NCBI GenBank assembly: GCA_964559225.1
Contig: CAZLGA010000004.1
Span: 3,397 to 67,396 of the forward strand
Direction: 5' to 3'
Source of the DNA: JAOAFX01 sp964559225
GTDB lineage: Bacteria > Hydrothermota > Tepidihabitantia > SM23-42 > JAOAFX01
Length of the DNA: 64,000 nt
In this document: in pieces, positions 18,009 to 27,577 of the stretch
Layout: each line of letters begins with the position of its first letter
How positions within the stretch are numbered: position 1 is the first letter of the stretch
Notes under the pieces: model-generated
Told to the model about the DNA's origin: nothing
The model's database searches: none
The model's input: the letters and a program-made list of their open reading frames with translations, nothing else
Translations under genes and position numbers: made by a program

Positions 18009-19517
18009 TTAACGAGGTCTCAAAAATCCAATGGGAAGAATCATCTCTTCCATTGAGATGCCACCGTGCTGGAATGTGTATTTGAACTCCCTTTCGTATT
18101 CAGTTGGTTTGGTTGGGTAAATAAAATAATAATCTTCGCGTGCAATAAGAAAACGGACCGAAGGGTCTTCAGCGGGTAAATACAATTCACCCGGATTGTT
18201 CAATAATAGGGCAGCCTTCTCATCAGCCCTCAATGCTGGACCATATTTATATCTCAAGTTTGGTGAAATATCCCTGCCCCCGTATACAAGCGTTGGTCTT
18301 CGCACATGGATGAAGCCATGGTCACTTGTGAGTATTACCTGTCGTTTTTTGTTTGAAATCAATTTAAATAATTCAAAAATCGGTGATATTGGGAACCAAT
18401 AACTTAAAAGGTTAAGCAGAACCCGTTCATCTTCTAAAAGTCCTTTCATATCTCCCCTTCCGGGAATTGAATGCAACAAAAGGTCAAAAAAGTTTATTAT
18501 CACAATCGTAATGTCACTTCGATCCTGAGCAATCTTCTGAATATTCTTTTCAAGATCCTCTATTGTTGATAATTTATGAAAATTAAAACTGATTTTGAGA
18601 TTGTTACGTTTCAGCAATTCTGTAAATAATTCTTTTTCAAAACGATTCTGTCCTCTTTCTTCGAAAAGCCAGTACTGTGGATACTTCTGAAGAATTTCAA
18701 GCGGTAGCAAACCGGCGAAAATGCTATTTCTTGAATAGGGGGTTGCAGATGGCAGGATTGAATAGTAATACTGTGTGTTTATCTCAAAAAAATCACGGAG
18801 ATAAGGCAGGAGCTTCAGATACTGGTCAAGCCTCATTGAATCAAATATCACAAAAAATAGTGAACCGTTCTTTAATGTTGGAAACACGACTAAATTAAAT
18901 AAATTATGGGAAAGTATCGGACCCTTATTTTTAATAAAGTTTTTGTATTCATAGCTAATATACTTTGAAAAACCAGAATTCGCGCTTTGTTTTTTTTCAT
19001 CATGTATCTCTTTTAATTCCTTACTCCCATATTCCAGGAAACGTAAATCCCAGGTCACGAGGTTTCGATAGTAATCAATCCACTCATTATAATCACCCGG
19101 CTGAGAAATTGCATTAAACTGGCTTGCATATTCTTCTGCCATCTTTTCTTCAATCAATTGTCTTCTCTTAAGGATTCTGTGGAGTACAGAAAGGATTTGA
19201 TTAAAACTGAATGGCTTGGTGATGTAATCATCAACCCAACCACTGTAAGCCTGTTTCATCAGTGTCTCTTCTTCACTCTTGGTTACCATCACAACAAGTT
19301 GCTGGGGATTATCAAGTTTTATTCTCTTCAAAACTTCAAGCCCATCAACACCCGGCATAATCTCATCAAGAAAGATCAAGTCAAACACCTCGTGGCTGGC
19401 AATTCTTACCCCATCTTCGCCACTCGTTGCTGTTTTTACTTCATAACCTTCCTGATTTAAAAGATAAATAAATGGTTTCAAAAGTTCAATCTCATCATCA
19501 ATCCATAAAATTTTCAT
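18009..19517 (-). CDS. porX: PorX-like response regulator with PglZ/alkaline-phosphatase-fold effector
   Basis: 502 residues. The receiver domain (1-120) has the acidic pair Asp7-Asp8, phospho-acceptor Asp51 (FLDEIMPG) and the conserved Lys (TKPFS). The C-terminal half is a PglZ domain of the alkaline phosphatase superfamily, with motifs matching PorX of Bacteroidota: IFDSMRLDQ, PSATPYSRNSIFAG, TSDHGFIHVRRP, NLRYKYG and the terminal FQHGGISMEEMILP. In Bacteroidota PorX works with PorY to control type IX secretion genes and has nucleotide phosphodiesterase activity (family knowledge). Here it starts one base after the stop of an adjacent histidine kinase. The window also has several proteins with type IX-like C-terminal domains, which supports the same role. 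Confidence 0.9.
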   Translation of the reverse strand: MKILWIDDEIELLKPFIYLLNQEGYEVKTATSGEDGVRIASHEVFDLIFLDEIMPGVDGLEVLKRIKLDNPQQLVVMVTKSEEETLMKQAYSGWVDDYITKPFSFNQILSVLHRILKRRQLIEEKMAEEYASQFNAISQPGDYNEWIDYYRNLVTWDLRFLEYGSKELKEIHDEKKQSANSGFSKYISYEYKNFIKNKGPILSHNLFNLVVFPTLKNGSLFFVIFDSMRLDQYLKLLPYLRDFFEINTQYYYSILPSATPYSRNSIFAGLLPLEILQKYPQYWLFEERGQNRFEKELFTELLKRNNLKISFNFHKLSTIEDLEKNIQKIAQDRSDITIVIINFFDLLLHSIPGRGDMKGLLEDERVLLNLLSYWFPISPIFELFKLISNKKRQVILTSDHGFIHVRRPTLVYGGRDISPNLRYKYGPALRADEKAALLLNNPGELYLPAEDPSVRFLIAREDYYFIYPTKPTEYEREFKYTFQHGGISMEEMILPIGFLRPR

Positions 19518-19518
19518 T

Positions 19519-20688
19519 TCAACTCCTTGGTATATAAATTTGAAATGTTGTACCGCCAGGACCGGTCTTTTTTAGTATCAATCTACCATTGTGATAGCCC
19601 TCAATTATTCTTTTTGTCAATACTAATCCCAGACCCCACCCATATTTTTTTGTAGTATATCCAGGTTTGAATATATCTTTTGCTTGTTTTATTCCGCCAC
19701 CTGTATCAGCTATCTCAATCATTGCTCCCTCATCAGCGGTCTGGGTTTTAATTGATACAATTCCTGGTTTTGAACCTATTGCATCAAGCCCGTTCTTTAA
19801 TATATTTTCAACTGCCCAATCAAGCAAAATATCATCAAATCTTATCATAGGTAATGGTTGATAATTTTCTATGAATTGAATTTGATTATGGGCACGTCGT
19901 TTTACATAATGTACTGCCTTTTGTATGATCGGCATAGGGTCTTTTTCTACAAGGCGCGGTGGCATACCAATTCTGGAAAATTTTTCTAATACCTCTTTCA
20001 TTCTCTGGGCATCTTCAGCAATGCCTTCGTAGATCTCCCTGGACACATTCTTTTTTAAGGTTTCAAGCCAGCCCGAAAGCGAAGAAAGAGGCGTTGCCAG
20101 TTGATGTGCGGTCTCTTTGGCAAGGGAATACCAAATTTTTTCTTCTTCACTTTTTCTATAAATAAGATACCCCCAGAAACCTAAGAACAAAAATGCAAGT
20201 AAAAAAGCGGTCATCAGAAATGGCAGAATTCTCAGCGACCTTGTAAATGGTGATAGCCCATAATGGACATAACCTAAAAATGTAGAATCAGAACCACTTT
20301 TTATTACTATAGGTATTGGCTTATGCTCACGATCAAGATGCCTTACCACCCTTACCAGATTCGTATCTGAAACATTCTTTGCTGAATATGGTCTTCCCTG
20401 TGCATCGGTGAGAACCACAGGAAAATCAATTTTCTCAATCACCTCATGGAATAACAACGCAAGCAATTCTTCCTCGCTTGCCCCAGGACCCGACGCATAA
20501 CTGGCAAAGATTCTTGATGTAGTCTCGGTTTCTTTCCGTATCCGCTGAATTAGAAAGTTGGAGTAAATATAGGTTCCAATGCCAATCAGACCAATACCTA
20601 TTAAGAAATATATGACCAGGGTCCGTGATGTAAATCCGCTGGTCTCAGGCAGAACTCCTTTTTCTTCTCTACGATGTAATCGCCTCAT
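19519..20688 (-). CDS. Membrane histidine kinase, PorY-like partner of PorX
   Basis: 389 residues. Two transmembrane segments (about 24-43 and 155-177) bracket a periplasmic domain of about 110 residues. A HisKA-type dimerisation helix follows with phospho-acceptor His195 in KETAHQLATPLSSL, then a HATPase_c domain with N box (VENILKNGLDAI), G1 box (EIADTGGGI) and G2 box (YGWGLGLVLTKRI). The gene overlaps the GGDEF gene by 20 nt, and porX follows after 1 nt, so kinase and regulator are almost certainly a cognate pair. The signal sensed is not evident. Confidence 0.87.
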   Translation of the reverse strand: MRRLHRREEKGVLPETSGFTSRTLVIYFLIGIGLIGIGTYIYSNFLIQRIRKETETTSRIFASYASGPGASEEELLALLFHEVIEKIDFPVVLTDAQGRPYSAKNVSDTNLVRVVRHLDREHKPIPIVIKSGSDSTFLGYVHYGLSPFTRSLRILPFLMTAFLLAFLFLGFWGYLIYRKSEEEKIWYSLAKETAHQLATPLSSLSGWLETLKKNVSREIYEGIAEDAQRMKEVLEKFSRIGMPPRLVEKDPMPIIQKAVHYVKRRAHNQIQFIENYQPLPMIRFDDILLDWAVENILKNGLDAIGSKPGIVSIKTQTADEGAMIEIADTGGGIKQAKDIFKPGYTTKKYGWGLGLVLTKRIIEGYHNGRLILKKTGPGGTTFQIYIPRS

Positions 20689-22507
20689 ATTTTATTCTTT
20701 TCTCAAGATATAATTTCTTATCCGCATTATCAATCAAGGTTCCAAAGTCTTTACCATCCTCAGGATATGTAGCAATACCACAAGAAAAATTGACAAACGC
20801 TTCATCTTTTTTCAATCTGTTTATCACTGCCCTTGCCCTTTCGATACGATATTTCATTGCACGGACACCCGCATTGGGTAAGATTATTATAAATTCATCG
20901 CCGCCATACCGGGTGACATAACCATCTTTTATAATTTCTTTGAATATCTGCGAAATTCTTTTTAATAACTGGTCACCCGCGATGTGCCCGTATTGGTCAT
21001 TATATTCTTTAAATCGGTCAAGATCGATCATTGCAATCGCAAATTTTTTATGCAATTCTCCAATCAATTCGTTCAATTTTTCTCTTAAGAATCTATAATT
21101 GTAAATACCAGTAAGTTCGTCTGTATATGAAATAATTAGATTCCTTTCAAAGAGTTTATTATTGTCCATTGCCAGACCAAGAAAATCACCAAATGCCTCT
21201 AACAATCTAATCTTATCACGGTCGGGCACACGGTTATCTACTGGTTCAGCAAGTGATAAAATTCCTAATATCTCTCCATTCCGTGAATAGATCGGACTAA
21301 TCAAAATATCACCAGGTGACCATAAATTGTGTGCCCTTTTCGGCACCGATGGAATTCTATAAACCTGATAGCTCCTTATTTCTTTCGAAACTTCTTCACT
21401 GGGAATGTAATATGAATTAGAAATCCTAAATCGGTCCTCCATCAGAGTTTTTATGAGATTAAACGGTGGATGGATTGTTTTTGCTTCACGAAATTTTTTC
21501 AATGAAATGCCGAGACAATGAAAACGTTCAAATGCATCTATTTCAGGGTTGTAAACTGAACACATAATCTTCTTAAAACCAAGGATCTTCTGGGCACGGC
21601 GTAAAACCTCAGTAAAGAAATGTTTTAATTCATAAGGAGACAACAAAAGCTTTGCTATCTCCTGTAAACCCCTGCTTTCCAGAAGTGCCTTATTCAATGC
21701 CTGAAATAATTCAATCCTTTCCAAAGCAATTGCCGCCTGATTTCCGAGGAATTTCAAACGCATTATTGCATTTGTCTGATTTATAATTTTATCAAAGTCA
21801 TCCAATAAAAAACATCCCCTGCCCCTATTTTTGATGGTAAAAGGAACAAGGAGCACTACCCCAGGATTCAAACCATTAAGAAAAAATTTCAAAAATTTAT
21901 TTTGCGACTTTTCCAATTTCAAAACCTGTCTGCTTTGTGAAATCTGACGATATACTTTATCAGGAAGAAATTTTAAAGAAATTTTTTTATTCCTTCCCAC
22001 GAGCTGGTCATCAATCAGATAATATAAAAATACCTTTTCAGTATCAAGAAGTTTCTGAGAAGCACTTTCCACAAACCATATAACCTTGTTCAATTCAAGC
22101 GTTGTAATCACATTCAAATTTAATTCATTGATTGCCTGAAACTCAGAAATCCTTTCCCTGGCAACATTGCTGACTGAAATAATCTGACTTATGAGTCTAA
22201 AAATACTTTTCAATTTTTCTATAATATTAGCATCTAACATTTCGTCAGGTTCAAATACCAGATAGAGTCTATATTTTAATCCACTAACTTCAAACTCTTC
22301 AAAAAAATAATTCGCTCGCAAATGTTTAATCTGGTTCAATGTAACCTTATGTTGATACAGCACATTATCATTCTGCATAAGTAAACAACCCTGACTCGCA
22401 ACATTTGTTCCCAGAAGTCGAGCAAACTCCTTTATATCAATTTCTGGTATTTTAATACTGCTCAGCAACGAAAGAAAATTATCTATTCGCTTGTCGATTG
22501 TCATCAT
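20669..22507 (-). CDS. GAF-domain diguanylate cyclase (GGDEF)
   Basis: 612 residues. The N-terminal and central parts contain GAF-like sensor segments (about 115-265 and 275-430). The C-terminal GGDEF domain has an intact catalytic motif at 535-539 (RYGGDEFIIILP), plus the DRFKEYND and HIAGDQLL motifs of active cyclases. It should make cyclic di-GMP in the cytoplasm in response to a GAF ligand. It overlaps the kinase gene downstream by 20 nt and the unknown gene upstream by 4 nt, so it is part of the same operon as porX. Confidence 0.9.
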   Translation of the reverse strand: MMTIDKRIDNFLSLLSSIKIPEIDIKEFARLLGTNVASQGCLLMQNDNVLYQHKVTLNQIKHLRANYFFEEFEVSGLKYRLYLVFEPDEMLDANIIEKLKSIFRLISQIISVSNVARERISEFQAINELNLNVITTLELNKVIWFVESASQKLLDTEKVFLYYLIDDQLVGRNKKISLKFLPDKVYRQISQSRQVLKLEKSQNKFLKFFLNGLNPGVVLLVPFTIKNRGRGCFLLDDFDKIINQTNAIMRLKFLGNQAAIALERIELFQALNKALLESRGLQEIAKLLLSPYELKHFFTEVLRRAQKILGFKKIMCSVYNPEIDAFERFHCLGISLKKFREAKTIHPPFNLIKTLMEDRFRISNSYYIPSEEVSKEIRSYQVYRIPSVPKRAHNLWSPGDILISPIYSRNGEILGILSLAEPVDNRVPDRDKIRLLEAFGDFLGLAMDNNKLFERNLIISYTDELTGIYNYRFLREKLNELIGELHKKFAIAMIDLDRFKEYNDQYGHIAGDQLLKRISQIFKEIIKDGYVTRYGGDEFIIILPNAGVRAMKYRIERARAVINRLKKDEAFVNFSCGIATYPEDGKDFGTLIDNADKKLYLEKRIKYEAITS

Positions 22508-23262
22508 ATTATGATAATCTCTTTTTTGAAAATCTTTGCAATTTCACATAATTCATCATCCGGTCCACAATAGGCATCGCATAAATATAGTTTCTTCAAT
22601 CCTTTTTCTACAACATCATTTTTTGTATGACGCACAATCCCACCCGGCCATTTTAATTTTTCTAATTCCTCAGAATTCTGCTCAGAATCATTGAAAAATA
22701 ATCTCGGCGGTTCGGAAGGCAATTCTTTTAAGATAACCTTGAGTTCAAGTTTATTAAATTTGAACAACGAAAGAGGGTCAATTACGGAAAGCTGAAAAAA
22801 ACTTGTCAATGTTTCAATTCCACCTTTAATCAAAATATTATAGAATGGAAAATTCCTCTTATCATAAAAGCAAACCCTTTTTTCCGCATTTACAAGATTG
22901 GGCAAGTTAAGATTTGCCCTGGGGTTGAGTTCAATAAGCCAATTAAAAGTGATTTTTTTTAATGCGTTTTTGAGTTGCTCAAATTCTCGTGTCAAAACCC
23001 TTGGGAATTCTTTATAGTAGACAATCTGGAAATAATTTGCCCGGAACAACATGATATACGGTGAGAAAACTTCAGGAACAAAGAGCGTAACGCTGCCCAG
23101 TTTTCTAATTCCTGCAATGAACGTGAGCATTTTCAAAAAATCCTTTATATTCTCTGCTGGAGCAATAAAAAAACTCTCTCTCCTACCGATACCAATTGGT
23201 TTGAAAGGTCTATAAAATTTGCGTTTTTGAGTTTTTAGATAAAGTTTGCGAAATATTTCCAT
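22504..23262 (-). CDS. Conserved-looking protein of unknown function
   Basis: 252 residues, soluble, lysine-rich, with no signal peptide or clear transmembrane segment. I do not recognise the family. The alternating hydrophobic strands (SVTLFVPEVFSPYIMLF, FNWLIELNPRANLNLPN, GLKKLYLCDAYCG) suggest an alpha/beta Rossmann-like fold, perhaps remotely like GT-B glycosyltransferases. It starts 17 nt after clpX and overlaps the GGDEF gene by 4 nt, so it is co-transcribed with both. Confidence 0.6.
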   Translation of the reverse strand: MEIFRKLYLKTQKRKFYRPFKPIGIGRRESFFIAPAENIKDFLKMLTFIAGIRKLGSVTLFVPEVFSPYIMLFRANYFQIVYYKEFPRVLTREFEQLKNALKKITFNWLIELNPRANLNLPNLVNAEKRVCFYDKRNFPFYNILIKGGIETLTSFFQLSVIDPLSLFKFNKLELKVILKELPSEPPRLFFNDSEQNSEELEKLKWPGGIVRHTKNDVVEKGLKKLYLCDAYCGPDDELCEIAKIFKKEIIII

Positions 23263-23279
23263 AAACAGTTTTTTAAACT

Positions 23280-24497
23280 TTATTGAGCGCGTCTCTTTGC
23301 TGCCTTCACATATTCTGGTGGTGCATTATTTATTATCACATCCTTCGTAATCACACATTTTTCAATCCCCGAAAAATTAGGAAGATTGAACATAATATCA
23401 AGCATATGGTTCTCAACAATAGACCTTAATGCTCGGGCACCGGTGTTGTATTTCATAGCTTGAACAACAATCTCTTCGATTGCCTCATCTGTAAATTCAA
23501 GTTTTACACCCTCCATTTCAAAATATTTCGCATATTGTTTTAATAGTGCATTCTTTGGTTTTGTAAGTATCTCAATCATCACATTCTTTGATAATTTATG
23601 GAATGGAGCAATTACCGGAACCCTGCCCACGAATTCCGGAATCATTCCATATTTTATTAAATCTTCAGGTTCAACCCTGGCGATGATTTCATCATAAATC
23701 AGGTCTTTTATCTCGGTATCGGTGAGAAATCCTATCTTGGTCTTTTTCAGTCTGCGCATTATAATATCCTCAATACCTGCAAATGTGCCACCAAGAATAA
23801 ATAAAATCTTTTTTGTATTGATTGGAATATAATCCTGCTCTGGGTGTTTTCTCCCACCATGGGGTGGACAATGGGCAATGGTTCCTTCCAGTATTTTCAG
23901 TAATGCCTGCTGAACACCCTCACCGGAAACATCTCTGGTTATAGAAGGAGAATCGCTCTTCCGTGCAATCTTATCAACTTCATCAAGATATACAATGCCT
24001 ATTTCGGCAGCCTTGATATCGTAATTGGCTGCCTGGATAAGCCTGAGCAATATGTTTTCCACATCTTCTCCGACATACCCTGCCTCGGTAAGTGGTGTGG
24101 CATCAGAAATGGAAAAAGGCACATGGAGTAACCGGGAAAGGGTTTCTGCAAGAAGTGTTTTACCTGTACCAGTCGGTCCTATGAGAAGAATATTGCTCTT
24201 CTGCAGTTCGATATCATCATCAGTTATCATTGTGCGTTTATAATGATTATACACAGCAACCGATATGACTTTCTTGGCTCGTTCCTGTCCAATTATATAC
24301 TGGTCTAGAAAAGATTTTATGTCCTGTGGTTTGGGTAGAACAAAATTTGGTTGATGTAACGATTTTTTCTCATCCTCAAGTAATTCATTACACAATTTCA
24401 CACATTCGTCACAGATATAAGCATGATTACCACGAAAGAGTCTTTTTACCGCGGTCCTGGGCCTTTGACAGAACGAACAGAAAATTTTTGTCATCAT
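23280..24497 (-). CDS. clpX: ATP-dependent Clp protease ATP-binding subunit ClpX
   Basis: 405 residues, standard for ClpX. The N-terminal zinc-binding domain has Cys7-Cys10 and Cys29-Cys32. The AAA+ domain has Walker A GPTGTGKT, the GYVGED motif, Walker B VYLDEVDK, the ClpP-binding IGF-type loop (KIGFLTD) and sensor 2 (TGARALRSI). It unfolds tagged proteins and feeds them to ClpP. It overlaps the end of clpP by 4 nt in the classical tig-clpP-clpX order. Confidence 0.97.
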   Translation of the reverse strand: MMTKIFCSFCQRPRTAVKRLFRGNHAYICDECVKLCNELLEDEKKSLHQPNFVLPKPQDIKSFLDQYIIGQERAKKVISVAVYNHYKRTMITDDDIELQKSNILLIGPTGTGKTLLAETLSRLLHVPFSISDATPLTEAGYVGEDVENILLRLIQAANYDIKAAEIGIVYLDEVDKIARKSDSPSITRDVSGEGVQQALLKILEGTIAHCPPHGGRKHPEQDYIPINTKKILFILGGTFAGIEDIIMRRLKKTKIGFLTDTEIKDLIYDEIIARVEPEDLIKYGMIPEFVGRVPVIAPFHKLSKNVMIEILTKPKNALLKQYAKYFEMEGVKLEFTDEAIEEIVVQAMKYNTGARALRSIVENHMLDIMFNLPNFSGIEKCVITKDVIINNAPPEYVKAAKRRAQ

Positions 24498-25081
24498 CCT
24501 TTCCTCGTCTCAATCACCTCATCAATAATACCATATTCTTTTGCCTCAGCAGCAGACATAAAATAGTTGCGATCGGTATCTTTAGCAATCTTATCTTCTG
24601 CTTGCCCGGTATGTTTTGCCAGAAGTTTATTTAAAAGTTCGCGAATCTTCAATACCTCACGGGCGTGAATTTCGATATCAGTAGCCTGTCCCTGGAATGC
24701 ACCTTCAGGCTGGTGGATCATAATCCGTGAATGCGGTAATCCATACCTTTTGCCTTTTGCACCCCCGGCGAGTAATAATGCCGCCATACTTGCTGCCATA
24801 CCGATACAAATCGTTGATACTGGGGGTTTAATATATTGCATTGTATCATATATTGCTAACCCGGATGATACAATTCCTCCGGGTGAGTTGATATAAAGAT
24901 AAATTTCTTTTGCTGCATCCTCAGCCTCAAGGAATAAAAGCTGGGCGATGACAAGGTTGGCTACAGTATCATCAATCGGCGTTCCAATAAAAACAATCCT
25001 TTCCTTCAATAAACGAGAATAAATATCATACGCCCTCTCTCCCCGACCGGTCTGTTCAATGACGAATGGAACGGTTAGCAT
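24494..25081 (-). CDS. clpP: ATP-dependent Clp protease proteolytic subunit ClpP
   Basis: The ATG at 25081 is chosen because AGGAGG (complement of 25089-25094) precedes it; the frame stays open further upstream only because it overlaps tig. The product of 195 aa begins MLTVPFVIEQTGRGER. The Ser-His-Asp triad is intact: Ser98 (GMAASMAAL), His123 (RIMIHQPEG) and an Asp in KDTDRNYFMS. It forms the tetradecameric peptidase barrel partnered by ClpX. It overlaps the tail of tig by 26 nt. Confidence 0.97.
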   Translation of the reverse strand: MLTVPFVIEQTGRGERAYDIYSRLLKERIVFIGTPIDDTVANLVIAQLLFLEAEDAAKEIYLYINSPGGIVSSGLAIYDTMQYIKPPVSTICIGMAASMAALLLAGGAKGKRYGLPHSRIMIHQPEGAFQGQATDIEIHAREVLKIRELLNKLLAKHTGQAEDKIAKDTDRNYFMSAAEAKEYGIIDEVIETRKG

Positions 25082-26267
25082 TTTTTGCCTCCTCTGGTGA
25101 CAAAATTCTGCCTTTCTGGACAATATTTGAATTTTTTAATAAAAATTGAACGACCATATCACGAATTAGTGCCCTTCTAAAGTATTCTTTGACTTCCTCA
25201 TTGATTTCATCAATGCTAAATCCATTTCTCTGAATAAGATTAATCATATCCTCTTCATTCGCCTGGATATCTTCTTTCTGGGCAATCCTGTCCAGAATCA
25301 TATTATACCTCGCCCTTTTTTCCGCAACCGGCATAAATCTTTCACGATTGCTATCGTTATCAGTGAGGTTTGAACTCCTGAGAATGATCTGGTATTCCTT
25401 TTCAATCAATGATTTGGGCACAGGGAAATGGAACCGTTCAAGGAGTATCTGGGCTAAATTTTCCTTTAATTCTTCATTCAGCCTTTCTTCTTCCTGTTTC
25501 TGGAGCATATCTTTCAAACCCTTTTCCATCTCCTCAAGGCTATTGTAATTCAACATCTTTGCAAAGTCTTCATCTATCCGGGCTAAAATTTTTTCTTCTA
25601 CTTTCTTAATCTTTATCCGATAAACCTGCTTATTGATCTGGACATCTTTCTTTTCACCCTTGCTTACTCCCACAAGCGCCCGATTTAATTCATCATGGAA
25701 ACTTCTATCGCCGAGTTTTATGACAACATCGGATTGTTTATCAATAATATTGTTATCTTCAATTATCTCTAAATCAAGGGTTATGAAGTCATCAACTGCC
25801 GCGGGTTTTGAAGTCTCAACAACATGTGCATAATTCTCTTTAAGGCGATTCAATGTCTGTTCATATAAATAGTCCAATGGCAAAGGTTCTTCCCTGAACA
25901 ACTCCAACCCTTTATAACCATTTACATCAAATTCTGGTTGAACCTCAAACCTGAGATTAAATTTTATTTCACCGGTATCATTGAAACTCACTAATTCCGG
26001 ATTGGATACAGGCTTCCAGTTTTTTTCCATTAATACTTTTTTATAGAATTCAAGAATCAGGTCATTTATAGCCTCGGCCTTAAGTGTGTCATAATACCTG
26101 ATTCTGATTAGACCCTTTGGAGCCCTGCCCCTGCGATACCCTTTTATTGAAATTCTGTCTCTCAATTTCTCAATAGAATTATCTATAAAAGGTTCAAGTT
26201 CCTGGGTACCGAGTTTGAATTCAATCTCTTTTTCGGTCTCGGTCTCATTTATTATCTGATATTCCAA
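25056..26267 (-). CDS. tig: Trigger factor chaperone
   Basis: The frame extends back through the tRNA-Leu gene, but that portion is tRNA sequence, not protein. The most plausible start is TTG at 26267 after AAAGGGGG, giving 403 aa beginning (M)EYQIINETETEKE. The ribosome-binding signature (GYRRGRAPKGLIR), an FKBP-type PPIase segment (VDDFITLDLEI, VIKLGDRSFHDELNRALVG) and the helical C-terminal chaperone arms are present. It binds nascent chains at the ribosome exit. Co-transcribed with the tRNA upstream and with clpP, which overlaps by 26 nt. Confidence 0.93.
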   Translation of the reverse strand: MEYQIINETETEKEIEFKLGTQELEPFIDNSIEKLRDRISIKGYRRGRAPKGLIRIRYYDTLKAEAINDLILEFYKKVLMEKNWKPVSNPELVSFNDTGEIKFNLRFEVQPEFDVNGYKGLELFREEPLPLDYLYEQTLNRLKENYAHVVETSKPAAVDDFITLDLEIIEDNNIIDKQSDVVIKLGDRSFHDELNRALVGVSKGEKKDVQINKQVYRIKIKKVEEKILARIDEDFAKMLNYNSLEEMEKGLKDMLQKQEEERLNEELKENLAQILLERFHFPVPKSLIEKEYQIILRSSNLTDNDSNRERFMPVAEKRARYNMILDRIAQKEDIQANEEDMINLIQRNGFSIDEINEEVKEYFRRALIRDMVVQFLLKNSNIVQKGRILSPEEAKNANRSIRH

Positions 26268-26302
26268 AAAACCCCCTTTATTTATCGCAAAATATCCACA
26301 GA

Positions 26303-26384
26303 TGCGAGGAGGGGGAGTTGAACCCCCAACCTTTGCAGGACTGGATCCTAAATCCAGCGCGTATGCCAGTTCCGCCATCCTCGC
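26303..26384 (-). tRNA. tRNA-Leu (anticodon TAG)
   Basis: An 82-nt cloverleaf on the minus strand: acceptor GCGAGGA/TCCTCGC, anticodon stem CTGGA/TCCAG with loop TTTAGGA giving anticodon TAG, T-arm GGGGG-TTCAACT-CCCCC, and discriminator A. CCA is not encoded. A consensus promoter lies 29 nt upstream, and tig begins 35 nt after the tRNA, so the tRNA heads the tig-clpP-clpX transcript. Confidence 0.95.
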
Positions 26385-26412
26385 AAAAACTAAAAGAAAC
26401 GTTCATTAGTTA

Positions 26413-26440
26413 ATTATATCCTAAAAAAATATGATGTCAA
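26413..26440 (-). promoter_or_regulatory. Consensus sigma-70 promoter for tRNA-Leu-tig-clpP-clpX
   Basis: TTGACA (complement of 26435-26440), 16-nt spacer, TATAAT (complement of 26413-26418). The predicted start is near 26406, about 22 nt before the mature tRNA-Leu 5' end. Confidence 0.9.
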
Positions 26441-26592
26441 TATCGCGGGCAAATACTATTATCTTCGCTATAAACCATACTCTCTAACAATCATAAGGAA
26501 ATTGAGAAAACCGAATTTTTAATAGTTAGTATCAAAAATTAATAATAAAATTTTATCGTAACCTATAACGATTAACGGCTTACTTTTTCAAA

Positions 26593-27571
26593 TCACCTTA
26601 TTGTAAACCCCACAATCAAATTATGGGTCTGGTAATGGGGCACAAAATTATAGTCATAATGAAAGAAGAAAATTCCCAGTTTAAATGTTGCCCCGAGTAT
26701 CGCTCGATAACTGTTCTGGGCTGTGAGTTCAACATCCACATCTTTCTTCATTTTTATTCTATTTCCAGAATTTAATGTATCAGGGATCTCAAATTCAAAT
26801 TCATAAGTAAAATGCACTCTTGTACCTTCAAACCCGAACCCTACCATAGGTTCAAAAACAATTAAATTTTTGGAAACAACCATCTGAAGATTCCAGGTAT
26901 GGCTTGCAACAATTTTATAGCCTGTAGAATCCATTATTCCAAAATCCTGAGTAGCACCGGCAATAGCAATATCAAAAGGCAGTGGCACATTCTTCATAAA
27001 TGGCAAACTATTTAGATTCTGCTTCAATCCGATTCCGAGAAAGTTTACCCTTGAACCTTTAAAAGTAAATGGTATATACCTTATGCAAATTTCTGAACCA
27101 AAAATAAGACCAACATTTAGTTGAGGTATTGCGAGTGGAACAACCGAAAGATTAAAACCACCAGGTATATAGGGTGGGATACCCACTGCACTACCCGTAA
27201 CGGGTACATTTGTTCTTTCTTTGTGACCGAATATTGTGTTTACACTATCAAGAACCAGTGAATCATAAACAAGTGTATTATTCGCAAGTGAGCAGGTCAG
27301 AACCTTCGCATCAAAATACCTGTCCATCTCCGGAATCTGAATCAATATCCCCCTTACGCCGATGTCAAATCCCAGGAATTTATGGCTACGCGCGCTATGG
27401 AAAAGACCGGTAGAAATTCCAGTTCCAAATGATGTAATTAACGGTTGCGTGTATCCCTCAAGCAAGTCTACGCTTACTTTTTTTATTCTCTCTGCCAGTG
27501 CCTCATAATTCTGCTGTCCACAGAGAAAAGAAAAAAAATAAAAAAATGGATAGAAATTTTGTTATCTTCAT
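26593..27571 (-). CDS. Predicted outer-membrane barrel protein (DUF6588-like), start frameshifted
   Basis: The main frame runs from 26593 up to about 27580 with no ATG. It encodes a beta-rich protein with the pattern of DUF6588 outer-membrane barrels (CGQQNYEALAERI, YTQPLITSFGTG, FHSARSHK) and a final aromatic strand (LIVGFTIR). ATG at 27571, in the +1-offset frame, encodes an obvious signal peptide (MKITKFLSIFLFFFF) and sits exactly at the predicted start of a consensus promoter. Removing one A from the A8 run at 27531-27538 would join signal peptide and body in frame. Alternatives are a sequencing or assembly homopolymer error, phase variation, or ribosomal slippage. Without the join, translation would need the internal TTG at 27465 and the product would lack a signal peptide. 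Confidence 0.72.
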
Positions 27572-27577
27572 AGAATG

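Noticed and set aside
26268..26378. Protein sequence upstream of Tig in the same frame
   Set aside because: It is the tRNA-Leu gene read as codons.
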